Of a stretch of DNA of 64,000 nt, positions 22,531 to 33,335 are shown in pieces (position 1 is the stretch's first letter; each line of letters starts with the position of its first letter). The notes beneath the pieces are model-generated. The model did no database searches. It saw only the letters and a program-made list of their open reading frames with translations, and had not been told where the DNA came from. This stretch comes from Thereva unica (Eukaryota; Arthropoda; Insecta; Diptera; Therevidae), in assembly GCA_949987705.1 (NCBI GenBank), contig OX465283.1, forward strand, positions 157,619,850 through 157,683,849. Reading direction: 5' to 3'. A program made the position numbers and the translations under genes.

Positions 22531-25279
22531 TGGAGCATTTCCAATGGTTTCGCCGTGATGTAACAGACTTTTTGGTGGAATTGGTCACAAATGACATCCC
22601 CAAAAATATCTAAAGGGTGCGCACACATTGAAAACGCCCGGAAAATTTATGGGAACCCAAAAACTGAAAATCCACAAAAAATTCCCCGTTTTTTACCTCT
22701 CTTGATGATATCTTCTAACGAAGGCTTCTAGGCGAAAAGTTTGTTAGATATGTTTTGTTTGTTATTGAATTTGCTAAACCTTAGCGTAAGTTTTATTTTG
22801 GAAATTTCAGTTTTTTCATTTCAAAAAAAACTGCGAAAAGCCGTGTCCTCAATTTAAAGTTATGCCAAGAAAGGAAACTACCATTATTTTTCAATAAACT
22901 TTTGGAATTAGTTTAAGATATGTTTAACTTATCTCCAAAATCCGATTAAATATTGAAATAGTTTTTGCATAATGTATTCTTCAATTAAGCGAATTTAAAA
23001 AAAGTACTCAGTGCTCTAAGACTTAAATAGTAGTGCTATGAGGGCACGAGACCAGTGAAGTCATCGGTTGTGAGCTCGGGTGTGAGCTTTTCTATGCAAA
23101 GATTTGAATGTGACCGCCACCTGTGTGAAACTTGTTCAACTTCGCTGTAGTGTCTTGGGTGGGCTTTGACGAATGGGGGAGCCTTGGGTGGGAGTCGTTG
23201 TTCTTGGGTCGGATTTCGTGGGGGAACGTTCCAAATCATGGATATGTCTTGGATCTAGGTAGTAGGCTTAAATGGTTCTTAGACTGAGCTTTGAAATTTT
23301 ATTGTTAGATACCAGGATATATATTTCTGCACAGTTTTAGAGATTTTCCAAAAATGTTTGCCAATTGTTTTGCATAGTTTTAGGGCTGCCTTGGATTTGA
23401 TTGGGCTTTGTGCATTAGAGACAAGCCCGCTTGGTTTATTTCCACAACCTCTCAACCACTTCGCACACAATTATTTTCGATTTAAAGTTAGAAGTTACAA
23501 CTCGACTGTAGAGCAATCTTCCTCAGCCTGTATGTCCGAGTGTTCGTACAATATACAAGAAGTGAGACGAAAGGCTCTCTACCTGTCACACTCTATTATT
23601 CCTTCGAATTCCCCTATTCTAAGTCCGGTATTCTAAATTAACCAGTCATGAGTCACAAGCATTTGTGACTCATGCTTATCAATAAGAGTTTGTGACTATT
23701 TTTGTGACTAACAGTCCCAAGAAAAATCTTAAAGAATTCACCTTTACGGGTCAATTGGAATTCATCTACGAGATAAGGCAAAATCTGGGCGACAACATAG
23801 TCACCGTGCGTTAGAAAATATTGATGCAGTAAGGTAGAGTGTATGTGAACGCCTGAGCACCTCTCACAGACCCTGGCTGTGCATTAAGTCTGTGAAAAAT
23901 TGTGAAAAATATGCAAGAAACCTGCTCTTTAACCTCTTGTGACTTGCTATTTATACAGTCACAATTTCGAGAGTCGTTGTGACTATTTGCATATTGTCAA
24001 AAGTGGCTTACTAATACTCTTGACCCGAAAGACATCATACTGCTAGTTCAAAGGGTGATTCCTTAGGTTGATTATCCTACCTAATAAACCGAATGTCCTA
24101 CCTACCATTAACTAGGGTCAGGTGTCATTGTTATCATGAGTTTGCGATGTCACTGTTATCATTGGGGGACCGGGCTGATTTTAACAGGAATCAAAGTAAG
24201 GATGCAGTTGGCAAATCAACCAAGCGTTCACTGCGCCGACTAAAGGCAGGATGCAAACATAGACCCAATTCCGGATCCTTTCAGCAATATAAAATAACAA
24301 CTACATTGTGTTATGTCCTTGAGAAAATATTTTTCCCATGTTATATTTGTTTAAAACATTTGCAAAACATAAATTTACCTTGACTTCCTTACACCAAGCA
24401 AACAGTTTCACACCACCGTTTCTAGGCAATAAAAATGGTTTTGAAAAAGTCATTACCATTTATAAGGAAGCCGTATGTAAGCTCCACCGCTGATTACTTC
24501 TAATCCCTTAAATACACCTTTTGCGGCGTTAACCAGCATCCGCTTTATCCGCACTTACACCCCAGTCGGTTAACCACCATTCTTTCTTTCGTTAAGGGCT
24601 TCCACTTCCACACTTAGTGGTTTCTCTCCCTGTTGAACAGTTTAATAATCCCAGTTTTTTTTTTTTTTTTTTTTTTTAAATCTCAAACTCGGTCTCTCGT
24701 ACAAAAGAAGAAGAAAGTTTTGTAGCTAGCGCGAGATGGCGTGCATTCAAACAAATCCCATCACAGCATTCTGACTCCACACAGCAGCCAGGAACACAAA
24801 ACAAAATGCTTAAGAAACATAATTTCCAGGTTGGTGGATGTAAAGTTGAACGCGCGATGTCGATGTTATGTAGGACAACACCCACGCTCCCAGGGGTTTA
24901 TCCTTTTAAGAGCCGCCGCCCCCCCACCCTCCGGCGTTGCCACGTTCTCGCTATAATAACAAAAATTGTAACGAAATTGCTTTTAAATGCAATCTCGAGG
25001 CAGTTTATAACGATGACAATGATTATCGTGAGATTTGGTGGCAAAACTTTGTACGGCGGCGAAATGGTGTCATGTCTTGTTTTCCAGTTGCCATTTTCCA
25101 TACAGAATTTCCACAACAACCCCCAACCCCCGACGACTATGGGATGTCTGACAGTGTTCCAGAGTGAACTTCAGCGAAAGAGTACTTCCGATAAAATTTA
25201 AACTTTTGTCCTTGTGCTTATTTTGTATAAATGTATGGGTGTATGTAGTATAAAGTTTCTAAGCCTATGATGTACCTAC
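22531..25279. other. No supported gene; possible beat intron downstream of the Ig exons
   Basis: Around 23620-24000 there are many gtgact/agtcac strings (for example gagtcacaagcatttgtgac) that suggest a decayed inverted-repeat element. A 23-24 T run near 24655-24678 may mark a minus-strand retroposon tail. I searched the minus strand for the next beat exon (second Ig domain with G-G, G-D and C-x-S motifs) and did not find it. Confidence 0.4.
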
Positions 25280-25415
25280 CTACAACTTGCATCTGCACGA
25301 ATGCTGTTGCTGTCGAAAAGTAGGGCGCATCTGCAGTTACTTCGCATGAAAAATTCCCAGATAATCCGAATCCAACATTTCGTATAACAACTTGACTTGC
25401 ATTCGATAACGAAAT
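25280..25415 (-). CDS. beat: Beaten path family protein, exon with second half of first Ig domain
   Basis: On the minus strand the exon follows a ttccccacag acceptor and translates as ISLSNASQVVIRNVGFGL then SGNFSCEVTADAPYFSTA and TAFVQMQVV. This is the C-terminal half of the first Ig domain of Beat proteins: S-N-A-x-x-V-x-L-R-x-V, then G-x-F-S-C-E-V-x-A-D-A-P-x-F-x-T. The Cys in FSCEV is the second disulfide Cys of the fold. A donor gtaggt after VV leaves phase 1. It begins in phase 0, exactly matching the end of the exon at 25587-25801 across a 171-bp intron. Beat proteins are secreted or membrane-bound Ig proteins that bind Sidestep-family receptors in axon guidance. Downstream exons were not found. 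Confidence 0.88.
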
Positions 25416-25586
25416 CTGTGGGGAAAATTTTGAAAAATAAAAAATAAATAAAAAAACAAAAAAAAAACATATACCAAGTATAAATTACTGCGCTCAAGGA
25501 TCAAGATACGAATTAGCTACAATTTGCAGGCAGATAAAACGTATCTCGCCCCCCAAACGTACATGGTACATGGGTGCAACACTTAC

Positions 25587-25801
25587 ATCAACGTGAATGC
25601 CAGGAAATGCAAACACTTTCGAGCTTGGAATTTCTCCAGGAGAGTAGCGATAAAATTCTAGCTGACCTCGATAAAATTTCACGGAATATAATGGTGCAGC
25701 GCCGAGGTCGTATATGCACCGCAGGGTGGCATGTTGTCCTCTTCTAACTGCTGGCGGATCTACTACTAAAGTGGTTTCTCTAAGTGCTCCTTCCCCCAAT
25801 C
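25587..25801 (-). CDS. beat: Beaten path family protein, exon with first half of first Ig domain
   Basis: Minus-strand exon between a ttttcag acceptor (phase 1) and a perfect gtaagt donor (phase 0); 215 nt fits 2 + 71 codons. It reads RRGQHATLRCIYDL, LYSVKFYRGQLEFYRYSP, and SSKVFAFPGIHVD. This matches the first Ig domain of Beat proteins, with the first disulfide Cys in LRCIYDL and the diagnostic E-F-Y-R-Y-x-P. The usual core Trp of V-K-W-Y is Phe here (codon TTT). The residues before RRGQ (LRETTLVVDPPAV) fit the strand after the signal peptide; the signal-peptide exon was not found. Which beat paralogue this is cannot be settled; it most resembles the beat-III/beat-V type by eye. Confidence 0.88.
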
Positions 25802-26027
25802 CTGAAAATTGCAATGAAAAAAAATGTTTTAATGTAAAATTCGTTTTTAATTTGATAAAAGTTGGAAATATTAATATGTGAATAAGTATGGTGCAAAGTT
25901 GGTACTAAATGTCTGCAGTCTTAAAGGGGGGTCGATTTTATACCTCTCCGTAATTCTATATTACAGATTTCTTCTAATACAAAAAGTGCCAATGCCTGAT
26001 TCTGCACGACGCGTAGTGATGAGCAAA

Positions 26028-26230
26028 CGCAAGAACAAGACAAGACTAATCTAGTCTTGTTCTTGTCTTGTTCTTGTTCAGTCTGTCTTGTTCTTGTTCT
26101 TGCAAGCATAGCTAAGTCTTGTTCTTGTTCTTGTTCTTGCAAACATACCTAAGTCTTGCTCTTGTTCTTGCAAATATACCTAAGGCTTGTTCTTACTAAA
26201 TGTGCAAGATCAAGACAAGGCAAGACAAAA
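26028..26230. repeat. Left CTTGTT/CAAGAA array
   Basis: Microsatellite-like array of cttgttcttgttcttg units punctuated by gcaaacatacctaagt and gcaagcatagctaagt spacers, flanked by caagaacaagacaag on both sides. It forms an inverted partner of the array near 27.01-27.17 kb. Confidence 0.7.
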
Positions 26231-26342
26231 CTGCAAGGCCAAGGTATTTTCTCGCATGTAGTAGGTATGGTATGTTGATTTTATAAAATGGTTATTGAAA
26301 AAAACCTAGACTTTAATAAAAAAATTATATCCAAACAACAAA

Positions 26343-26651
26343 ATGCAAAAAATTGATTTTAAAACTATTATAATTTTAGCGTCAGTCAGTCAGCGTCAAA
26401 AGTTTGTATACACCGAAAATTTACTAGGTACCTTTGAGGTGAGAATTCCACATGGCTTTTTTATTAAACAAATCAGTTTCACGACTGCTCTTGGTGACGT
26501 TATTATGTTTGCGCCCCTGAAAAATAACATAAAATTCATATGGGAACAAGTTAGGCGTAGACATTTTTCTGTCAAGTGTGTAAGCAACAAATTACAACGG
26601 AAATATTTTGAAGCAAAAGTAAACCAGTATTATACCCATTACTTATTATAA
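26343..26651 (+). CDS. Unidentified frame inside the hAT-like element
   Basis: A 102-codon open frame, rich in Lys, Phe and Ile. Its C-terminal half reads IKFIWEQVRRRHFSVKCV and NKLQRKYFEAKVNQYYTH. I recognise no family. A second short frame follows at 26695-26934, with a C-x-x-C pair (RCNQCGG). They may be decayed transposase-derived or chance frames. Expression is not indicated by any promoter I can see. Confidence 0.2.
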   Translation: MQKIDFKTIIILASVSQRQKFVYTENLLGTFEVRIPHGFFIKQISFTTALGDVIMFAPLKNNIKFIWEQVRRRHFSVKCVSNKLQRKYFEAKVNQYYTHYLL

Positions 26652-27012
26652 AAAATTAGGTTGTTCAAGTATGATTCATTAAAGAAGAAATGTCGTGTAT
26701 GGGCACAAAAAATTATTAAATGCCTTTGCAGCAATACAAAAACTGGCCCACGCTCCTGTCGTTCTTACGATGCGATGTAACCAATGTGGAGGCCTTGGAA
26801 ATATTACATACATTGAGAAAAGTCCGAGTTTCCTTGCCATCCAAAAGGCAAAAGAGGTTACTCAAAAAAGAATTTTTTTAGAGCATTTTTTCTTTTCTAA
26901 TAAACTACTTGAACTACTGAATACTGACATCTAAGGTTTGATTTTGCTTCAAAATATTTGCTGTTTCTCACCTAGAAAATGTTTTTAATAGAATGAATTT
27001 AGGTGGAATTTT

Positions 27013-27165
27013 TGCAAGAATCTTGCAAGAAATCTTGCTCTGGGTCTTGTTCTTGCACAGTTAGTCTTGTTCTTGTTCTTGCAAGCATAACTAAGTCTTG
27101 TTCTTGTTCTTGTTCTTGCAAAATGTGCAAGAACAAGACAAGACTGCAAGAACAAGACCACTTTT
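27013..27165. repeat. Right CTTGTT/CAAGAA array
   Basis: Units of cttgttcttgttcttg with a gcaagcataactaagt spacer, the same as the left array, ending in gcaagaacaagaccac just inside the right terminus of the hAT-like element. Confidence 0.7.
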
Positions 27166-27175
27166 GCTCATCACT

Positions 27176-27337
27176 CGACGCGCACACGACACGACAGGAA
27201 TCGGCTACAAAGATGGTTTATAGAGAAAAGGGTCAAAGAGAACGATCGAATGGACACAATTTTCATCGCCCTCTCTTACCCTCTTCCCCATAGACCACCT
27301 TTGTACCCGACTGTTGTCGTGTCGTGTGTACGCTCGT
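27176..27337. mobile_element. Palindromic MITE (ACGACACGAC family), copy 2, split by hAT insertion
   Basis: Blocks cacacgacacgacaggaa, gaatcggctacaaag and right-hand cgtgtcgtgtgtacgctcgt match the copy at 4683-4846. Its left end (gcctgattctgcacga) lies at 25994-26010, on the far side of the hAT-like insertion. Copy 1 has gcctggttccgcacga at the same place, which acts as the uninterrupted reference. Confidence 0.7.
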
Positions 27338-27479
27338 GTGGAATCATCCAATATCATTAGCTACCACCCCTGCGAACAAACTTGTATTAAACAAATTTTT
27401 GACATCGCTTCTATTTCTGATCTACATCCTTTCAACGCAAGTTTGGTCTACCTCTCTTTTTTTAGCCCGTAATGTAATT

Positions 27480-29310
27480 CAAGTCATGTTGGAGTAGTAA
27501 GTTTAACTCGGTCGTCTGGTCCCAAGTCCAGGATATGAAAGAAGGAGGGTGGTCTACCGGCCAAATTGACCAGAGTCGCAAATCGTCGATATCTGAGCGT
27601 TTGGCGTTTAAAACCATCGATAGAACAATCAAGACCAATATCGTATTCGGACGCATCCATGGATCTCGGACAGATGTCTGGACGTTGATCAGCGGAAACG
27701 AATGAAACACGACGATTTCGTACAATATCGACCATTGAACAAAAAAGTTCGACAGTAAATAAAATCGGAACGAGAGGCGTACTGGAATAATGTTGCGGCC
27801 GACAAGGAAGAAGCGACGTCGAGCCATGAGTACCGGACGCTATACCAGACAATCCGACGGATAGACAGCAAAAGAACATCAATAGACGATAATATCAAAA
27901 AATCGGATGTCACTTTCTTGACTTCTCCCCATGGCCGCCGGCAGCGGTGGAGAGAATTCTTCCACCAGCTGTACAACTACGATCCGCCACAAGGTCCAGC
28001 ACTGGAGACGCCGATTATCGTACAGTCGACGAATTAGTTTCTCGATACCGAACCGACAGTTATCGAGGTGAAGACGGCAATAAAATCGCTGAAAATGAAA
28101 AAGTGCCAAGAATAGATCAAGTAACGACCGAGATGATAAAAGCCAGTGGTTATGTCTTATCGCAAACACTCCACGTCCTCATAACATACAAATGGCATTC
28201 GGATCGAGTCCTGTCGGCATCGGTATTAGCCTCCTTTCGATCGTCGGAAAGTATTTACGGGAATCATACAATTCAGGCCACAAAAACATCGACAGCAAAC
28301 GAGCCGGAAAGACCAAGTGGGATTTAGAACATATCAAGGATGCATTGATCAAATATTCGCTCTACGTCAGCTGATGAAAGAAAGAATTCTTTGAGGCAAA
28401 CAAACGAATCCAAATCCACTGCCGATTGCATCGTTTGGAGCAGCTTGTGGAGCAAACCAATTGCAAATAATCATCCAACTTCACCAAGCGTCTTACGATG
28501 GCTCAACCAGCAGCGTTCGTATTCGAAACGACTTATCCGAGGAGTTCCCGATTCAAACAGGTGCCCGACAAGGACACGTCACTTCGCCACTTCAACGTTT
28601 ATTCGTGAAACATTCGATGGCTGACGCGGTGTTCGATACGACGACAACAACTTCGTAACCGACTTGATGTTCGCCGACGATAGCGACATTTTATACGACA
28701 TTTTTCACCTTGCCCAGTCATATGGGTTAAAACCAATGCGGGAAAGATCAAAGTGCTCATAACGGACGAATCGAAAGCCAGTGTACACCTAGATGAAACC
28801 CAAATCCAACAGGTTCCGAAGTTCAAAAACTTGGGATCATTGGTTGAGGAAACGAAAGTGGCCGACGTCCACAACCGCATCGACCGGGCAACAGCAAAAG
28901 TCGCCTTGCTCAAGTGGCGCATATGGAAACGAACAAATATTTCCATCAAAACAAAAGTACGCTTTTACCGAATGTTGATCCTTCCGATTCTTCTTTATGG
29001 ATCTGAAACACGGATACTGCTCAAACCGGACATTACGAAGCTATAGGTTTTCCAAATGCGGTTCTCTGGCGAGACCGTCCCGCAGACTGGAGAATCCAAC
29101 GATCGGCACGGAAGAAAACCTGGCTAAAGAATATCGAGGGTGACCTAAAGAATCAACGGTTATCAGTTACCGAGGCTCGAGACGTCGCCCAAAACCGGAA
29201 AAAATGGAAACGAATCGTGAATAGAGTTCGAGACCCAGCGGCACCGAGATCAGCGTATCCGTTACGGGGACGTTCCGCTCCGACCGCAAGCTAACTAATC
29301 AAAGAAGAAG
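27480..29310 (+). pseudogene. RTE-like LINE, degenerate copy 1
   Basis: Recognisable plus-strand blocks in changing frames: VKTAIKSLKMKKC (RT motif 0/1 region, near 28065), SSVRIRNDLSEEFPIQTGAR (motif 4 area), NFVTDLMFADDSDILYDI with the F-A-D-D catalytic pair (near 28660), then ETQIQQVPKFKNLGSLVE, AKVALLKWRIWKRTNISIK and RMLILPILLYGSET, and an end block KPTWLKNIEGDLKNQ-like followed by W-K-R-I-V-N-R-V-R-D-P. Many stops and shifts make it dead. It ends in tcaaagaagaagaagaag. Compared with the second copy at 47430-48850 it lacks about 100 bp near 29060 (the G-H-V-x-R-M region). Sequence before 27950 is assigned with less certainty. Confidence 0.6.
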
Positions 29311-29334
29311 AAGAAGAAAAGGGTATTAGGTATA

Positions 29335-30030
29335 TTTTTGGTGTTTGGTTGAGTCATATCTTGACACTAGTCTAGAAAATGTTGTCAAGAACACTGTCGT
29401 ATTATACAGCTCAACAAGGCCCGGGAAACATTCCCCAGGTATTCGGTATGTGTTTTTACCGTGCCGGATCATACACCTCCACACGGTATAGGACCGGAGA
29501 AGATAACCTCCCCGTAACGAGCCTGATGAAATACTGATTTCGGTCTGGTGAAGCGGTTTATTTTATAGCTAGAAAAGCTCGTCGGGGTAGGAAGCTTTAA
29601 AACTTCGAAGTGAAGCTTTCAAAGAAGAAACACCTAGCCTGCTGGGTGGATACTTATTTTCCTAAAGCTTTATTGGGAGAGGGATTATTAGTAAAGGCCC
29701 CCATACACGGTCAAATTGGATGTACATCGAAGGGCGTATGTAAATACAAAAATTTAGGTTATGGGCCGGTCGGCCGATCAAAACTCATTGCGCTTATGGG
29801 TTTGATGGAAATCTGGATGTACATCCAATTTTACCGTGTATGGCGGCCTTAACGAACCGCGGTTCGTTGCAGCGTAGGGCAAGCTTTTTTGTAAAAGTAA
29901 AAAGCGTCCTTTTGAAAATCGAGCGCGACCACGATCTCATCATTATTCGTAGGTAGAAAAGTTAAACCGAAAAGTAAAGAGTGCTTTTTACCGCTTTTTT
30001 ACATTTTGCCTAACATCTAGAATTTTTTCT
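29335..30030 (+). repeat. LTR-like dispersed repeat family X, copy with nested MITE
   Basis: Ordered blocks gtctagaaaatgttg, gggaaacattccccaggt, tcggtctggtgaagcgg, gtaggaagctttaaa, and gagagggattattagtaa match the copies at 58556-59190 (plus) and 33060-33335 (minus). Copy 58.6 kb also has a cggtatataaacagag TATA-like block, which fits an LTR promoter, but no flanking internal region or paired LTR was found, so LTR is a guess. A 155-bp MITE interrupts this copy at 29695-29849. The right end is not defined. Confidence 0.55.
29695..29849. mobile_element. 155-bp MITE with TAA target duplication (PIF/Harbinger-like)
   Basis: Ends aggcccccatacacgg and ccgtgtatggcggcct are inverted, with further pairing of ttggatgtacatc and gatgtacatccaa. 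TAA flanks both sides (29692-29694 and 29850-29852). The sister family X copies run uninterrupted across this point (attagtaatgaatcg), so the empty site is visible. A 3-bp TAA duplication is typical of PIF/Harbinger. Confidence 0.75.
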
Positions 30031-30033
30031 TGT

Positions 30034-30148
30034 TCTTCTTCTTTACGCTCCTTTAATCCCTCATGGGACATAGGGCGGAAATAGTTGCCCACCAGCGGAC
30101 TCTGTTTTGCGCGACAGCTCTCAGCTCCGACCAGGATGAATTGGGTGA
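30034..30148 (-). pseudogene. LINE 3' end, truncated
   Basis: The minus frame encodes SELRAVAQNRVRW, then ISALCPMRD and stop, the same C-terminus as the longer copy at 59205-59530. The 5' side is cut by the hAT-like element at 30157, whose 8-bp duplication uses adjacent sequence. Confidence 0.6.
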
Positions 30149-30156
30149 CTTTCCAT

Positions 30157-30979
30157 TAGAGTTGAGCCGGACTTACAAGAGGCAGTTCATTTGTCCCGTA
30201 CACGATAGTAAATTGTACTGAAGTCTCAACTTTTTTAAATGTCCCGGTTCAAAAATAATGTACTACTGGGATATGAGCGTGTATCGTACGATTGTAAATT
30301 ACGAAGTTGAGAGACATTTCTTTCTTCTTTTGCTGCAGTAAAATATCCAATTTGAACTGCGCCGAGGTGAGATTGTAAACACGAACTGCCGAGACATTTT
30401 CTTACAGCTTTTGCCGCAGTAAAATATCCAATTTGAACAGAGACGTGGTGAGATTGTAAATACGAACTGGAGAGAAATCTCTTACATTTTTGGAGGGAGT
30501 GAAATTTTATACTCGAGAGATATTTCTTACATTTTTCGAGGAAGGTAAATTTTGTACTGAAGAAACAATTCTTACATTTGTCGAAGGAGTGAAGTTTTGT
30601 ACTCGAGAGATATTTCTTACTTCTTTTTAGGCGAGGTGCGATTGTAAAATAGAAATATTATTTCTGGAATATTTTCGTGTTATTTTTAATTTTAGGGAAT
30701 GTCATTTTAAATCTGTAAATATGTTTTTCCTTATACACATTACAAAAAATTTAAACAATATTTTTGTAATTAAATTTCATTCATTCATCATTTATCGTAT
30801 CCCCTCTTTCGCAAAACCAATAAATCTACCCGCATCGCTACAATTGAACCATTCACTACGTTACGTGCTAGCAATACAATAGCACCTCGCCTAATTTGAA
30901 GTGAGACATTGTACTGGTTCAAAAAGAAAAAGAGGCTCCTCTTACAAACTCATTTAATAATCGTGTCCTACCCAACACT
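30157..30979. mobile_element. hAT-like non-autonomous element, 823 bp, with internal tandem repeats
   Basis: Ends tagagttgagccgg and caacacta are a short imperfect inverted repeat. Flanks are ctttccat on both sides (30149-30156, 30980-30987). A sister copy is at 56675-57631 with its own 8-bp duplication, so both boundaries are firm. The interior holds direct repeats: two units of about 85 bp (gcagtaaaatatccaattt... at ~30340 and ~30415), then about three shorter units of gagagatatttcttacattt type to ~30640. No transposase frame. The 8-bp duplication and TAG start fit hAT. Confidence 0.75.
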
Positions 30980-32565
30980 ACTTTCCATGCAACCGATATA
31001 TTCTATGATAGTCCCGGATAGTTAGTTAGGTTTATATCTTTTACTAGATTGGTATGTTATCCAGTGCACTAAACCCTCCTCCTATTTATGCGGTTGGGTT
31101 CGGCATGACTTACCACAGAGCAACAACAATAACATTCAACTAATTTACTAATGGGCTATATTTCCCATTCCCGAATCTGTGCTTTGCTGTTGAATTGGCC
31201 ACAAGTAACCACTACTACCACTTCTATTACTTCTTTGGTGGTCTGGATTACATTTTTTGTTCAAACTTCGCCTCGAAACGCCTTTGTACATTTACAAATC
31301 CCTCTTTCTTAGAAATCAAAACTCAGCACTGCTTTGCCACTGCTTTTAGCATTCGCTGCTCGAAACAAAGCAGTGCTTTCTTTTAAGGAAACTTGCAATC
31401 CCCGTAATCCCATTATCCTATTAAGGATTAACAAAAAAAAAAGAGAAAAAAAAAACAGCGGAACATAAATTTCCCCTTGAAATGAATTTAAATTAAATTC
31501 GAGTCTCTCCCATGGGAACTACATTTTAGATAAATGACATCAAGGCCTATTTTCCATTATTAGCAGCCGCTGTTCGATGGATTAAGTCCCCAAGGCATCA
31601 TCCTTCTACCGGTATTCCTTACCGATAAAAGCCGATCAATTTACCAAACCTGTCACCATCCACACACAGGTGCAGATAGGTCTTAATTTGACATCATCTT
31701 GCATAAAGACTGGAAAAATCGAGAGAGAAGCTTCACCCAATTTCATACCTGCAAAACGGTCAATGGCGCATAAAAATTTTGATCCTTCGCCATGTGAGAT
31801 GGATTTATATCCCGGAATTCCGGATCCTTTTCTCCTGAAATTCTGATGTCGCACAATCGCTGCCACATATACATACATACATAGTAGAGATATCGCGCGT
31901 CAGTGTGTTATGCTAGTGTGGTTAAAAGTTTTTAATAAAATCCATAGTGTTATCGCCTCCAAATGACAAATGACTTGTCAAAACGTGAAGGTTTTCCGTG
32001 AAAAGTTTTTTTTCCAGGACACGACAACGGATGGCTTAAAAACTCTGTCGTTTCGTTCCTTACATGCGGCATATGTGACGACGTCTAACACTTAATGCCT
32101 TGGGCTATGAAAGGAAGAAAACTAATGGCATCAACGTGGCCCTACGTTTCGCCGACTTTATCCTATTTAAAGAGGCTAAGGATATTGTGAAAATACTCGT
32201 TTAGTTGGCGGTGTATGGGTGGCGTGAGGATGTATTCAGCGGTGGTAGCCAAGTAAGTTTTGAAGTAATATTGGAGATAAATTTGAAGAAAGTTTTTCCC
32301 TGGTTTTTTTTTCTGATTTTGGTTTCGATCGAATACTATCAGAACGATTGTCATGGGCACTTGTGGCTTGCTGATGTATAGATTGGTATAGTCCCTGTTG
32401 TTTGATTGGAACTAAAGTAAATTCAAGTAAACCCATAAATGAAACAGTTATTGCTGAACGTTTATTTGTGGCTGCATTTTAACTTCCACAACTGCAACAT
32501 TTATTACCAGTGGGGCCTTACTTCATGCATTCAAAGTAAACAACAACAGCATTGATTGGAACTTA
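30980..32565. other. Unassigned region
   Basis: No gene or bounded element supported. A 63-codon plus frame at 31195-31386 is rich in Tyr/Phe and looks like chance. A short catatacatacatacata microsatellite is near 31866. Confidence 0.4.
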
Positions 32566-33046
32566 TACCGGAGACACACTTGTGGTATAGTAATTACAAT
32601 ATGAGCAATATTGCAATATACTTCAGGTGTGTCTCTATATACTGAGAAAAAATCTCGGTATACACTCAGTATACTCAACATTGAAACTCAATATCCCAAT
32701 TGAGAAAAACTTCGTGGTATAGCTCAGTATACCCTAGATTTAAACCGAAGAATAGTCTGGGCATAACCCAAAATGATAATTTCGAACAGAATTTTAATTC
32801 TTCAATTTTCTATTTCACTTTTATTTTTAATATAAATTAATAATAATTTCACAATAATTCTATTCATATTTAACTTCAATTTAACTGCAGCACAATAATT
32901 TTTTTCGATTTGCAAATCTGACAGATAAATGACAACCAAATAACTCAGTATACTAATGCAAGTGTGTCTTCACATTTTTATATTGCAATATGGCAATATT
33001 GCAATATCCCGATCTCAATTGCTATACCACAAGTCTGTCTCCGGTA
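32566..33046. mobile_element. 481-bp MITE with TTA target duplication
   Basis: Left taccggagacacacttgtgg and right ccacaagtctgtctccggta are inverted; pairing continues with tatagtaatt / aattgctata and blocks of gcaatattgcaatat. TTA flanks both sides (32563-32565, 33047-33049). Secondary inverted blocks tatactgagaaaaaatctcgg and cccaattgagaaaaac lie inside. TTA fits PIF/Harbinger; a TA reading (Tc1/mariner-like) is the alternative. Confidence 0.65.
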
Positions 33047-33059
33047 TTATTCTTTAACC

Positions 33060-33335
33060 ATTTTATTAGCCCACTTTCTCTTGCTATAAAAATTTCAATT
33101 ACTTCCGCTGAAAGTTATAAAGAACCACGATTCATTACTAGAATCCCTCTCCAAGAACTTTAGAAAACAAATATTAAAGCACCAGACCAAAGATAATTGT
33201 TCTTTCTTTAAAAGCTTTACTCCAAAGCTTTAAAGCTTCCTACACAGCAAAGCTTTCCGGCTATAAAAGAAACCGATCCACCAGGCCAAATTCAGTCTTT
33301 TCCCAGACTCGTTCCGGAGAAGTCATCTTCATGGC
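33060..33335 (-). repeat. LTR-like dispersed repeat family X, minus copy
   Basis: Read on the minus strand: gaatttggcctggtggatcgg, ttcttttatagccgg, gtaggaagctttaaagct, tctttggtctggtgctt and ggagagggattctagtaa, in the same order as the copies at 29.5 and 58.9 kb. Confidence 0.6.

Larger units (their letters stand above)
26015..27175. mobile_element. hAT-like element with inverted CTTGTT-rich subterminal arrays
   Basis: Ends are agtgatgagcaaa (left) and ttttgctcatcact (right), the common hAT terminal form. Flanks are cgacgcgt (26007-26014) and cgacgcgc (27176-27183), an 8-bp duplication with one mismatch. The target is the left arm of a palindromic MITE whose remainder continues at 27176. Both subterminal regions are built from caagaacaag / cttgttcttg strings in inverted orientation. 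Internal plus frames of 102 codons (26343-26651) and 79 codons (26695-26934) are open but show no KYL-type hAT motif, so the element is probably non-autonomous. Confidence 0.7.

Noticed and set aside
24806..25201. 131-codon plus frame overlapping the region next to the beat exons
   Set aside because: Composition follows AT-rich DNA, no motif, overlapping frames on both strands; more likely chance.
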